Made by a program: the position numbers and the translations under genes. DNA of 64,000 nt from positions 682,001 to 746,000 of the forward strand of contig CAWALL010000008.1 in the NCBI GenBank assembly GCA_963782885.1, in the 5' to 3' direction. The stretch's first letter is position 1. Each line of letters begins with the position of its first letter. Below are positions 32,170 through 42,252 of the stretch, in pieces. The DNA comes from DATAOG01 sp963782885 (GTDB lineage Bacteria > Pseudomonadota > Alphaproteobacteria > Geminicoccales > Geminicoccaceae). The notes beneath the pieces were generated by a model. That model was given only the letters and a program-made list of their open reading frames with translations. It had not been told where the DNA came from and ran no database searches.

Positions 32170-33234
32170 AACTAGCTCTCCATGAGTTTCAGGTAGCGCC
32201 AGCAGCGACGAGGCCGCGATAGGTGGTGGGGCGGGTCAGGACGGCATGCTGGATGACGCGGGCGAAGCGGTGGCTGATGCTCTTGGCGGTGCGGCGGTTG
32301 AAGCGGAAGACGTACTCGTCGAGATAGGCCGGCAGGTGCTTGTTCGAGACCGCGCCGTGGTGGGTGCCGAGCAGCCAACGCTTGGCGAGGCCGAACACCA
32401 GGTGGATCGCCGGCAGGCGCAGCGCGGCGTCGCCCCAGGCGGCGGCGAGGTTGATCGGCTGGTGGGCGTAGCCGGCGGCGGCGAGGCCAGTGTAGCCGGA
32501 CCAGCCATCGGTGGTCACGGTCGCGGGCTTGGCGACGTTTTCGCCGAGGAAGCCTTCGAGGCTCCGGGCCGAGACATCGGGCACGACGGCCAGCCTCAGC
32601 CGGCCCAGGCGGCACCCGCGGGCCTGGCCGCGGCCGGTCTCGACCGCGCCGGCGACCGTCGTCTTGCCGGCTGCGCCGCGGCCGGAGCGGCCGGGCCTGG
32701 GGCCACCGACATAGGTCTCGTCGGCCTCGACCTGCGCGCCAAGCGGCGCCCGCTCCGGGCGCACCATCGCGCGGCGGATCTTGTGCAGCCAGCTCCAGGC
32801 GGTCTGATAGCTGCCGAAGCCCATCTGGCGCTGGAGCTCCATCGCCGAGATCCCGCCCTTGCTCGAGGTCACCAGGTAGATCGCGAGGAACCACTTGGCG
32901 AGCCCGGTCTTGGTCTGCTCGAACAGGGTGCCGGCCAGGATCGAGTGCTGCTTGCCGCAGGCCGTGCACTCCTCGATCAGGCGTTTCTTGTGGCTGTAAG
33001 CCTGACCATGCCCGCAGCCCGCGCAGCGGAACCCCGCGGGCCAACGCGCCCGCACCAGATACGCCCGGCACTTGGCGTCCGTGCCGAAGCGCTTCAGGAA
33101 GCTCGGCAGATCGCGCGGCAGATCCGTCAGCAGCTCGTCGGCCATGGCACCCTCCCCACTATGTTCGCTCTTCGTTCACCCTCCTCCATCCTGCCGCCGG
33201 AGTCAAGCAGCCTGAGCCTTGTGGAGAGCTAGTT
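32170..33234 (-). mobile_element. IS1595-family insertion sequence inside the STAND gene
   Basis: An element of 1065 bp with 13-bp perfect terminal inverted repeats AACTAGCTCTCCA (32170-32182; reverse complement 33222-33234), extending imperfectly further in. It is flanked by direct repeats GACGGC (32164-32169 and 33235-33240). Counting the adjacent TT gives TTGACGGC, the 8-bp duplication length usual for this family. Deleting the element and one copy of the repeat fuses ELENAV to KAFGNHAYAIKLLGAWIG in a single frame. One transposase gene fills the element. Confidence 0.9.
32189..33145 (-). CDS. IS1595-family transposase
   Basis: A 318-residue transposase, complete. The N-terminal zinc-binding region is visible as FRCAGCGHGQAYSHK and ECTACGKQHSILAGT, followed by the ISXO2-like catalytic domain with acidic residues in VEADETYVGG and TTDGWSGYTGL, and the C-terminal LDEYVFRFNRRTAKS. 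The frame is open throughout, so the element may still be active. Confidence 0.92.
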   Translation of the reverse strand: MADELLTDLPRDLPSFLKRFGTDAKCRAYLVRARWPAGFRCAGCGHGQAYSHKKRLIEECTACGKQHSILAGTLFEQTKTGLAKWFLAIYLVTSSKGGISAMELQRQMGFGSYQTAWSWLHKIRRAMVRPERAPLGAQVEADETYVGGPRPGRSGRGAAGKTTVAGAVETGRGQARGCRLGRLRLAVVPDVSARSLEGFLGENVAKPATVTTDGWSGYTGLAAAGYAHQPINLAAAWGDAALRLPAIHLVFGLAKRWLLGTHHGAVSNKHLPAYLDEYVFRFNRRTAKSISHRFARVIQHAVLTRPTTYRGLVAAGAT

Positions 33235-34413
33235 GACGGCATTTTCCAGCTCTTCGTCGGTCCCCTCGATCCCCGAAACTCGAAGCAGGGCGCGACCGCC
33301 AATGGTCGAGACCTGGTCGAGGTCGACCTGGCGGACGGCCGCCTTGATCTCGCCGTCGGCGAGGTCGGCGACCGGCTCGCGGGTGGTGATCACGCAGAGG
33401 CCGGGATTGCGCTTGGCCAGTTCGAACAGGAGAACTTCCAGGCCCGGGTCTTTGAGCTTGCCGCGATCGAAGGCGTGGCCGGATTGCAGGGGCTCCAGGC
33501 CATCGAGCAGGAGGAGCGTCCGCCGCCGCTGGATCAGCTCGGCGAGGCGGTGGCCGCGGTCCCAGGCGGAGAGCCCCGCGCCGGCGGTCTCGTCGCCGAA
33601 ACGTTCGACCGCCTTGGCAATGAACTCGTCGCCCGAGGTCACGCGCTCGCCAGTGCCCTGGCTGTAGAACGACCAGGCGAAGACCCGCTCGGCGCCGCGG
33701 TAGTTGTCCTCGTCCATGGCCTCGCACCAGCAACGCACCAAGGTCGATTTCCCAACGCCACCCGACGCCTTGAGGACGACCAGGTTCAGCTCCTGATCGT
33801 CCCATGCCTTGTTGAGGAAGTTCAGCTCCTTCCGCCGGCCGAACAGCAAGTCGTCGCTCTGGGGCAGGCGCGTGATGTCGACCTCGGGCGCCGGACCGAC
33901 AGGGGCCGGTCGCTCGTGACCCTTGCCTGTTTCGAGGTAGGAGACGACTTGGCGGGCCACTTCGGCAAACACCTGATCCGGATCATGGGCGAAATGGGTC
34001 AGCACCGGCTTCGCGTCGCGCGGCAGGATCTGCCAGCGCTTCAGCCAAGGATGTCGCTGCCAGACACAATCACGGAGCAGAATCGGGAACAGCTCGAGTT
34101 TGCCCCGGTAGCGCTGCTGCAGCAGATAGGGGATCTCCTCGTCCATGCAGAACGACAAGTCGAGGAAGTCGGAAGAGATCAAGCAGACGGCGCAACAACT
34201 CTTGCTCAGGATGTCTCTTATTCTGGCGTACCAATCAACTCCTGCCTTGATCTGCCGGTCATCCCACACCTGCAGGATACCGAGTCGCCCCAGCTGACTC
34301 AGATGTGGCAGCAGCCTGTCCTTCCACTCTTCGTCACCACCGTGGCTGTAGCTGACGAAGACGATCGGGGGCTCGTCGCCCGGCTGGTGCAGAGACTCGA
34401 GTTGGACGGCCAT
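33235..34413 (-). pseudogene. 5' part of TIR-STAND-TPR protein, truncated by IS1595
   Basis: About 390 residues remain. Residues 16-160 are a TIR domain: PPIVFVSYSHGGDEEW, WDDRQIKAGVDWYARIRDIL, CCAVCLISSDFL and MDEEIPYLL, where Glu at about 92-93 fits the catalytic Glu of NAD-cleaving TIR enzymes. A linker leads to a STAND/NACHT-type NTPase: LLFGRRKELNFLNKAW, Walker A VLKASGGVGKSTLV (Lys at about 222) and Walker B RTLLLLDGLEPLQ (about 298-310), then TTREPVADL. The frame now stops inside the IS end. The architecture (effector TIR, NTPase switch, TPR sensor) is that of bacterial immune receptors. ATG 34413 starts the operon with the downstream DUF4231 gene. Confidence 0.85.
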
Positions 34414-34843
34414 CGCTGAAATCCGGCCCGCTCACGATCGGAAGTTGATCGACCTCGTCAGAAAGCCATATCGTAGCGGGCAGGGCAAGCGGGCCGGGCC
34501 AGGCCCCGTGGCGCACATGCGTCACAAGTGACGCATCAAGGCGACGGCGCCCGCGCTGAGAGGCAATGGAGCTCACCTTGAGGTTGATCCGATTTGACCG
34601 ATTCCTGCCTTGAGAACCAACGCGAAGATATTCGCATTAACCTCCTATTTTTATGTGACAATATCAATTCACATGAAATCACTGGTATCAACTGCATCAA
34701 TCTAACCGGTGGCTCCAGGGCTTGATCCCTCCGAGCGGATCGGTCTCCCTATGATTAAGATGCTACACCTCATAGTTCTCGATGCGCCACTGATGCGACA
34801 CGTGGCAATGAATCAGGCTACACTTCTGACGCATCGCAAGACG

Positions 34844-34859
34844 ATTGATCTCGATCAAT
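34844..34859. promoter_or_regulatory. Perfect FNR/FixK-type binding site
   Basis: ATTGATCTCGATCAAT contains TTGAT-N4-ATCAA, an exact match to the FNR/FixK/Anr consensus, with one more paired base on each side. It is 300 bases before the PEP synthase start and 430 bases from the STAND start. With the usual -41.5 placement, a transcript toward PEP synthase would begin near 34893. Confidence 0.65.
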
Positions 34860-34886
34860 TCAGTAGGGCGAATCGGTTTTGTCTGT

Positions 34887-34906
34887 ATTTTTCTGTTCAG
34901 AAAAAT
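34887..34906. promoter_or_regulatory. Perfect 9-bp-arm palindrome, probable operator
   Basis: ATTTTTCTG and CAGAAAAAT are separated by TT. The dyad sits 28 bases after the FNR-type site. A shorter dyad GATCA-TT-TGATC follows at 34909-34920. Position suggests repressor binding near a transcription start, or a short hairpin. Confidence 0.45.
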
Positions 34907-35159
34907 CAGATCATTTGATCGATTCGCAGGCGAATTGGCTCCATATCGAATGTGATCAGGAGCCTGCGCGGGCATGGACGCTCGAATGAGGTCATCGGCA
35001 GGCTTGGTCGCGCATCAATCCGGGAGGCTGTGCGGTCGAGTTGAGCCGTCCGTTGATCGCCGGGCGAGGGCGGTGGACTTGACCCAGGTCAATGACCGGG
35101 GGGCGTGCCGGGCCGAGGTTGGCGCCCGCGATCCGCAACCGGGGAAGTGGGGGTGCGTC

Positions 35160-37601
<2,442 letters not shown>

Positions 37602-37604
37602 CGC

Positions 37605-38498
37605 TCAATCGACCCAGGGCGGGGCCGCCTCCCGGTGCGAGAAAAATATGGTCGCCGCGATGCCTTCGGGAACCGCGGCGATCACGCCCGGCGCCGCTTG
37701 CCGGGGCTCGAGCCCGCGCGCCAGCAGGGCCGCGCGGGTCGCCGCGAGATCGTCGCTGCTGAGCGCGAAGGCCGCCATGAACGGCGGCGAGGGCAGGGCG
37801 CTCCCCGGGAGCAGTCGCAAAAGACAGCTCTGATCCACGAACCCGATCCGGCCGCGGTCGAGCTGCAGCAGCCAGCCGCAGGTCGAGCGCCTGGCCGCGC
37901 GGCCGACGAACCGGCCGAAACGCTCCGCCGCCTCGGCGGGATCTTCGACGCAGAGCAGGACGTCGGTCAGTGCCCTCGCGCGGTTCGGGTGCTCCAGCCA
38001 GCGGGCCTGCCAGACAAGCTCGGGCGTGTGGTGCCGGCAGAACTGAATCCGGCCTTCGGCCATCGTGCCGGGCGGGATGCGCACGACCGAGAACCGCGCC
38101 AGCCCCTGGCCTGCCGACGTCTCGACCGTGCGTTCGAGCGCGATTGGCGGCTGGGGCGCGAAGCCGGAGGTGGCGAGCTGCCGATAACTGGCTTCGGCAT
38201 CGCCGGTTCCCAACGCGATCAGATGCAGCCCGACGTAGCGGCCGATTCCCTGCCGGAGCTGGCCGGCCACGGAAGTGTCGGCGATCGGGGCCAGGACTTC
38301 GACGTAGCCCTCGCCGAGCATGGCCAGGCGATTGGCGGTACCGGCCGGGACCAGCGGCTCGCCCGGCGCCAGCCGGTGGCGTTGCGGCGAGAACGGCGTC
38401 AGGCGAAAGCCCAGTCGCTCGAACGCCCGCGCCGCGGGCGCGATCTCCGGCACGAACAGGCCGACGTGGTCGAGCACCACCTCGCCCGCGCGCGGCAC
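37605..38498 (-). CDS. VOC-superfamily protein (glyoxalase-like)
   Basis: A 297-residue protein of the Glyoxalase_3-like VOC type, with two related halves. The first begins LDHVGLFVPEIAPAARAFER, then GEGYVEVLAPI with the metal-ligand Glu and GLHLIALGT; the second has ALTDVLLCVEDPAEAAERFG and FMAAFALSSDDL. GTG 38498 is chosen because upstream sequence overlaps the preceding gene and has no family similarity. It is the last gene of the minus-strand catabolic block, with only three bases separating it from the convergent PEP synthase gene. Substrate unknown. Confidence 0.78.
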   Translation of the reverse strand: MPRAGEVVLDHVGLFVPEIAPAARAFERLGFRLTPFSPQRHRLAPGEPLVPAGTANRLAMLGEGYVEVLAPIADTSVAGQLRQGIGRYVGLHLIALGTGDAEASYRQLATSGFAPQPPIALERTVETSAGQGLARFSVVRIPPGTMAEGRIQFCRHHTPELVWQARWLEHPNRARALTDVLLCVEDPAEAAERFGRFVGRAARRSTCGWLLQLDRGRIGFVDQSCLLRLLPGSALPSPPFMAAFALSSDDLAATRAALLARGLEPRQAAPGVIAAVPEGIAATIFFSHREAAPPWVD

Positions 38499-38518
38499 GT
38501 TGTCGGGACGGTTCGGGC

Positions 38519-39256
38519 TCAGAACCGGATCTCCATCCGCAGGCCGCGAGAGTCGAGGGGCGGCATCGCCGGCAGCCGTCCGGCGGTACCGGCGGCGATG
38601 CGCGTCGCGGTCCACGCCATGACGCAGGCATCGAGCACGTCGTCGGCGCGGGCGCCGAGCGCGCCGACGCGCCGCAACAGCCGGTCCGGATCCGCGAAAC
38701 CGGCCCGGCGTAGCAGCTCGGCCCGCTGCGCTCGACCTTGGTCCGAGCGTTTACGCGCGATGATCTGGAAATCGGGCTCGTGCCGCGCTGCCTGATCGCG
38801 CAGCGCAGTGAACGCCAGCTCCGGGTGTGCCTCGATGATCCGCGCCTGCAGCGCCGGGGTCATGACCCGGTCGATCTCGCGCATGTAGCGGAACAGGCTC
38901 CAGGACTGGCGCGACAGGCCCCGCCGATCGGGCGAGCTCGCCCGATTGATCCGATTCGCCTCGGCGTGGCAAGCCGCCTCCAGGGCCTGCCGGCAGGGGC
39001 TCGAGAACACGCTGCTCGCCCGCCCTCTCAACCGCGCCCGCGCAAGGCGCTCGCACTCGCGTCCGCCAGCCACCGCTTCGCCGGGGAAACCGATCGGCAT
39101 GTCGACCGCGACGCAGGCGGCGCCGGCGGTCAGCGCCAGGACGTCGTCGAACACCGGCGCGCGGTGCAGCTCGACAATCCGGCCGCGCTTCAGGGCAATC
39201 AGCCAGGCGCCGCCCATGACGTCGACGCCGGCGACCGGTGCCGCGGAACCGTTCAC
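38519..39256 (-). CDS. DUF429 protein (predicted RNase H-like fold)
   Basis: A 245-residue protein of the DUF429 family. Typical stretches are VAGVDVMGGAWLIAL at the N-terminus, ACVAVDMPIGFPGEA, CRQALEAACHAEANRINRAS, EAHPELAFTAL and DDVLDACVMAWTATRI, with conserved Asp residues as in RNase H folds. Its biochemical role is unknown. The GTG start overlaps the stop of the aspartate dehydrogenase gene (GTGA), indicating translational coupling in the operon. Confidence 0.82.
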   Translation of the reverse strand: MNGSAAPVAGVDVMGGAWLIALKRGRIVELHRAPVFDDVLALTAGAACVAVDMPIGFPGEAVAGGRECERLARARLRGRASSVFSSPCRQALEAACHAEANRINRASSPDRRGLSRQSWSLFRYMREIDRVMTPALQARIIEAHPELAFTALRDQAARHEPDFQIIARKRSDQGRAQRAELLRRAGFADPDRLLRRVGALGARADDVLDACVMAWTATRIAAGTAGRLPAMPPLDSRGLRMEIRF

Positions 39257-40086
39257 GAGCCGACCTGGACGGGCGCAACCAGGGAGCGCAACGCCGCCAT
39301 GATGCTCGGCGCGACCGCGCGCGAGGTGCGCGGGTTGGTCGCCGAGGGCCGGTTGCGACTGGTCAGGCTGAGCTGGATGTCGGCGGCGTCGACCTCGACG
39401 TGGTGGACGGCGCCGGCCACGTCCGGATCGGCCAGCACCAGGACCTCGGTCCGGTCGAGGCCGATGCCGGCGAGGCTCAGCGTGACCGCGACGTTGAAGT
39501 GCTTCGGAAAGGCGAGCGCCGCCTCGCGGGCGGTGCCGGCAAAGACCTGCACGGGTTTGCTGATCGGTTGCGTGAAGTCGAAGCCGCGTTCGCGGACGTA
39601 AGCCTCGCGGACCAGCGAGTCGGGCCGGATGCGCGAGGTGAGCTTCAGGCTCCCGATCTCGCCCTCGGCGGCGGCACGGATCGCATCGAGCCCCGGCAGG
39701 GCGCCGGTCGCGATCTTGATGCGGCCACCGCTCGCGCCCACCCGGTCCAGCACCTCGGGATGGGCCGCGAGGCCGCCGACGCTGACCGGCACCAGGACCT
39801 TGCCGGCGCCGAGTGCTATGCGCGCGATCTCGGGTAAGGCGTCGCCGGTCGCGCATTCGACGATCACGTCGGCGTGCGCCGGCAACTCGGCGAGCGGCAG
39901 CACCAAAGGCGGCGGCTCCAGACCGGCAGCGTTGCGCCGCGCCCGATCGAGATCGCGCGCCGAGATCGCGGTCAGCCGCGCCTCCGGGATCGCGCCGGCG
40001 ACCAGGCGCCGGGCCAGATCTCGCCCGACCGTGCCGAAGCCCGCGAGCGCCACCCGCATCGGTTTTTCCCGGGAAAAGGTCGTCAT
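39253..40086 (-). CDS. nadX: L-aspartate dehydrogenase
   Basis: A 277-residue NAD(P)-dependent enzyme converting aspartate to iminoaspartate/oxaloacetate. Motifs: Rossmann VALAGFGTVGRDLARRLVAG, DVIVECATGDALPE, GKVLVPVSVGGLAAHPEV, ALPGLDAIRAAAEG and FPKHFNVAVTLSLAGIGLD followed by DPDV and HHVEV. NadX normally feeds NAD synthesis, but no nadA or nadC is present. Here it overlaps MmgE/PrpD (ATGA) and DUF429 genes in a catabolic operon, so a degradative or ammonia-releasing role for an aspartate-like compound is more likely. Confidence 0.87.
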   Translation of the reverse strand: MTTFSREKPMRVALAGFGTVGRDLARRLVAGAIPEARLTAISARDLDRARRNAAGLEPPPLVLPLAELPAHADVIVECATGDALPEIARIALGAGKVLVPVSVGGLAAHPEVLDRVGASGGRIKIATGALPGLDAIRAAAEGEIGSLKLTSRIRPDSLVREAYVRERGFDFTQPISKPVQVFAGTAREAALAFPKHFNVAVTLSLAGIGLDRTEVLVLADPDVAGAVHHVEVDAADIQLSLTSRNRPSATNPRTSRAVAPSIMAALRSLVAPVQVGS

Positions 40087-41477
40087 GGGCCGTCCTCGGC
40101 TTCGAGCGGCGCCCGGAGCAGCCCGGCGTAGGTTTGCAGATCAGGTGCCTCGGGCAGGCCCCGGATCGCACCCTTGAGCTCCGCACTGCGCGCCGCTGCA
40201 CCGACGACCGCGAGCAGCCGGTCGAACTTCGCCTCGATCTCGGCGGCGGTCATCGGCGCTTCGGGGTAGCCGCGGGCGATGTCGTTTCGCCGCCGATGCA
40301 CGTGGCCCGACCGGGTCCGGATCTCGAGCTCGGTCGCGTAAGCGTCGGGAAAGCGCTCCTCGAGCTCGCCGTCATCGGCCTCGACCCTGACCCGCGCCGC
40401 GAGGTCGCGGACCAGGGGGTCGGCGTCACGCCGGTCGACGAACAGATCGGCGACCTCGAGCCGTCCCCGCGCGAGCGCGACCGCGAGCACGTATTGCGCG
40501 CAATGGCTCTTCAGCGGGTTGGCGTCGATGCAGTGCACGCCCGAGCGGGCAAAGCGCATCACGATTCTCTCCACGTCCCCGGGCTGCAGACCGAGGTCGC
40601 GGATCAGCTCGAACAGCGCGTCGAGCGCCGGGTGCAGGAAGGAGACGCAGGGATAGGGCTTGATCGCGAGTTCGGCGATCCCATCCCAGCGGTGGCCGAG
40701 ATCCCGGATCAGGAGCGCGGGCTCAGGGTGACGGCTGAAGGCCTTGAAGACCGTGTGGCCATGGTCGAAGACGCCGAGCGGGCCGCCGAAGCCGTCGGCC
40801 GCGAGCAGGGCGGCGGTCAGCCCGTTGCGCGCCGCCATGCCCATCTGGAACGGCCGCGAATTCTCGCTCGGATCGCTCTCCCAGGCCATCAGACCCGAAG
40901 CCTGGCAGGCGGCAAGACCGAGCGCCCGGATCACCGCCCCGGCGTCGAGCTCGAGCAGACGGCAGGCGGCGGCCGCGGCCCCGAAGCCGCCGCAGACGGC
41001 GGACGGGTGAAAGCCCAGCGCATACTGCTCGGCGGGCCCGAGCGCGATCGAGACCCGGTACTCGACTTCGCAGCCGAGCGCCACCGCCGCCAGGAAATCG
41101 TGCCCGCGCGCGCTGGCCCGTTCGGCTGTGGCGAGCGCTGCCGGGATCACGACCGCGATCGGGTGCAGGATCGCCGCGGGGTGGTGGGGCTCGAAATCGC
41201 AGGCGTAGCCCATCGTGCCGTTGGCGAGTGCCGCGTGCACCGCGCCGGTCTTGAAGCCATGGCCGACCACGCTCGCCTCGGGCGCGCCGCCCTGGCCGCG
41301 GGCGAACGCCGCGATCCGCCGCCCGGTCGACCAGGCCGGATTGGCGGCGGCCAGCAGGCAGCCGCTGCCATCCAGGACCAGGTCGATCAGGCGCGGCCCG
41401 AGCGCGGCGGGCAGGTCGTCCGCCCGGAAGCTCGCGATGAAGTCGGCGAGTGCCTCGGTGCTTGGAGCTTCGGTCAT
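40083..41477 (-). CDS. MmgE/PrpD-family dehydratase or isomerase
   Basis: A 464-residue member of the MmgE/PrpD family (2-methylcitrate dehydratase, cis-aconitate decarboxylase, iminodisuccinate epimerase). Family landmarks: NGTMGYACDFEPHHPAAILH, HDFLAAVALGCEVEYRVS, LGFHPSAVCGGFGAAAAACR, GLAACQASGLMAWESD, KPYPCVSFLHPALDAL. ATG 41477 is favoured over an upstream Met that would overlap the SDR gene. The next gene in the operon is aspartate dehydrogenase; members of this family acting on imino- or aminodicarboxylates are known, so the pair may act in sequence. Confidence 0.86.
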   Translation of the reverse strand: MTEAPSTEALADFIASFRADDLPAALGPRLIDLVLDGSGCLLAAANPAWSTGRRIAAFARGQGGAPEASVVGHGFKTGAVHAALANGTMGYACDFEPHHPAAILHPIAVVIPAALATAERASARGHDFLAAVALGCEVEYRVSIALGPAEQYALGFHPSAVCGGFGAAAAACRLLELDAGAVIRALGLAACQASGLMAWESDPSENSRPFQMGMAARNGLTAALLAADGFGGPLGVFDHGHTVFKAFSRHPEPALLIRDLGHRWDGIAELAIKPYPCVSFLHPALDALFELIRDLGLQPGDVERIVMRFARSGVHCIDANPLKSHCAQYVLAVALARGRLEVADLFVDRRDADPLVRDLAARVRVEADDGELEERFPDAYATELEIRTRSGHVHRRRNDIARGYPEAPMTAAEIEAKFDRLLAVVGAAARSAELKGAIRGLPEAPDLQTYAGLLRAPLEAEDGP

Positions 41478-41484
41478 GGCGCGC

Positions 41485-42252
41485 TCAGAGACCGAGGCCG
41501 CCGTCGACATGGATCAGCTGGCCGGTGAGGTAGCTCGCCGCCTCGCTCAGGAGAAACGCGATCACCGCCGCGACCTCGTCGGGGCGGCCGAGCCGGCCGA
41601 ACGGGATGCGCTCGAGCGCCCGGCGCCAGCCCCGCTCGTCGAGCGCGGCATGGGCGCCGACATCCTTCTGAATGTAGCCGGGCACGACGGCGTTGACCGT
41701 GACGCCGGCCGGCGCAAGCTGCGCCGCGAGCGACCTGACCAGCGCCTCGAGCCCGGCCTTGGCGGCGGCCGAGGCCGCGAAGCCTTCGCCGCCCGGCGCG
41801 AAGCGGTGGCCCAGGAAAGAACTGATCGCGACCACGCGGCCGGCGGGCGCGGCCTCGAGCAATGGCAGCGCGGCGCTCGCGAGCGCGAAAAATGCATCGC
41901 GGATGACGGCGCTCGAGCGCGCGAGATCATCGAGGTCGAGCTCGCCGAAGCCGCCCCTGCGGGCAAAGCCCGCGGCATGCACGAGGCCGTCGAGCCGGCC
42001 GAAGCTCGAGCGCGCGTCCTCGATCAGGGCCGGCGCTGTCGCCCGGTCGGCGAGATCGCCGAGCCCGAGGCGCACGCGCGCGCCCGCGTCCTCGGCTGCG
42101 GCCGCGACCCGCTCCAGGCCAGTGCGATTCTGGCGGGTGTGGAGCAGGAGTACGACCTCGGGGCTCGCGATCCGCCGGGCCAGCGCGGCGCCGATGCCCG
42201 AGCCGGCGCCGGTCACCAGGATCACCCGCAGCCCCTCCCCGGCCTCACTCAA
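41485..42252 (-). CDS. Short-chain dehydrogenase with altered active site
   Basis: A 255-residue SDR protein: cofactor motif ILVTGAGSGIGAALAR, then LVHAAGFARRGGF, VVAISSFLGHRFAPGG and the C-terminal AVVPGYIQKD and SYLTGQLIHVDGG. The usual YxxxK catalytic pair should fall in GFAASAAAKAGLEALVRSLA: the Lys is there, but the residue four before it is Ser, and no Tyr is nearby. The Ser of the triad (AISSF) is present. The enzyme may therefore be redox-inactive or use a different proton donor. It starts at TTG 42252, overlapping the TRAP permease stop. Confidence 0.82.
   Translation of the reverse strand: MSEAGEGLRVILVTGAGSGIGAALARRIASPEVVLLLHTRQNRTGLERVAAAAEDAGARVRLGLGDLADRATAPALIEDARSSFGRLDGLVHAAGFARRGGFGELDLDDLARSSAVIRDAFFALASAALPLLEAAPAGRVVAISSFLGHRFAPGGEGFAASAAAKAGLEALVRSLAAQLAPAGVTVNAVVPGYIQKDVGAHAALDERGWRRALERIPFGRLGRPDEVAAVIAFLLSEAASYLTGQLIHVDGGLGL

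Larger units (their letters stand above)
34414..35159. other. AT-richer intergenic region between STAND and PEP synthase genes
   Basis: No protein I would defend is encoded; the longest open frame (from about 34709, 69 codons) has no ribosome site and no recognisable sequence. From about 34610 to 34960 the base composition is clearly lower in GC than anywhere else in the window, and three palindromes cluster at its right end. It probably holds the promoters and operators of one or both flanking transcription units. Confidence 0.6.

Noticed and set aside
34709..34918. 69-codon open frame in the AT-rich region before PEP synthase
   Set aside because: No ribosome site, no recognisable sequence, and it overlaps the FNR-type box and the neighbouring palindromes.
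30544..34973. Prophage remnant around the STAND locus
   Set aside because: No integrase, structural or lysis genes and no attachment-like repeats; only IS genes and the defence-like operon are present.
39253..40086. NAD biosynthesis operon (nadX with nadA/nadC)
   Set aside because: The neighbours are MmgE/PrpD and DUF429, not nadA or nadC, so the biosynthetic assignment is not supported by context.
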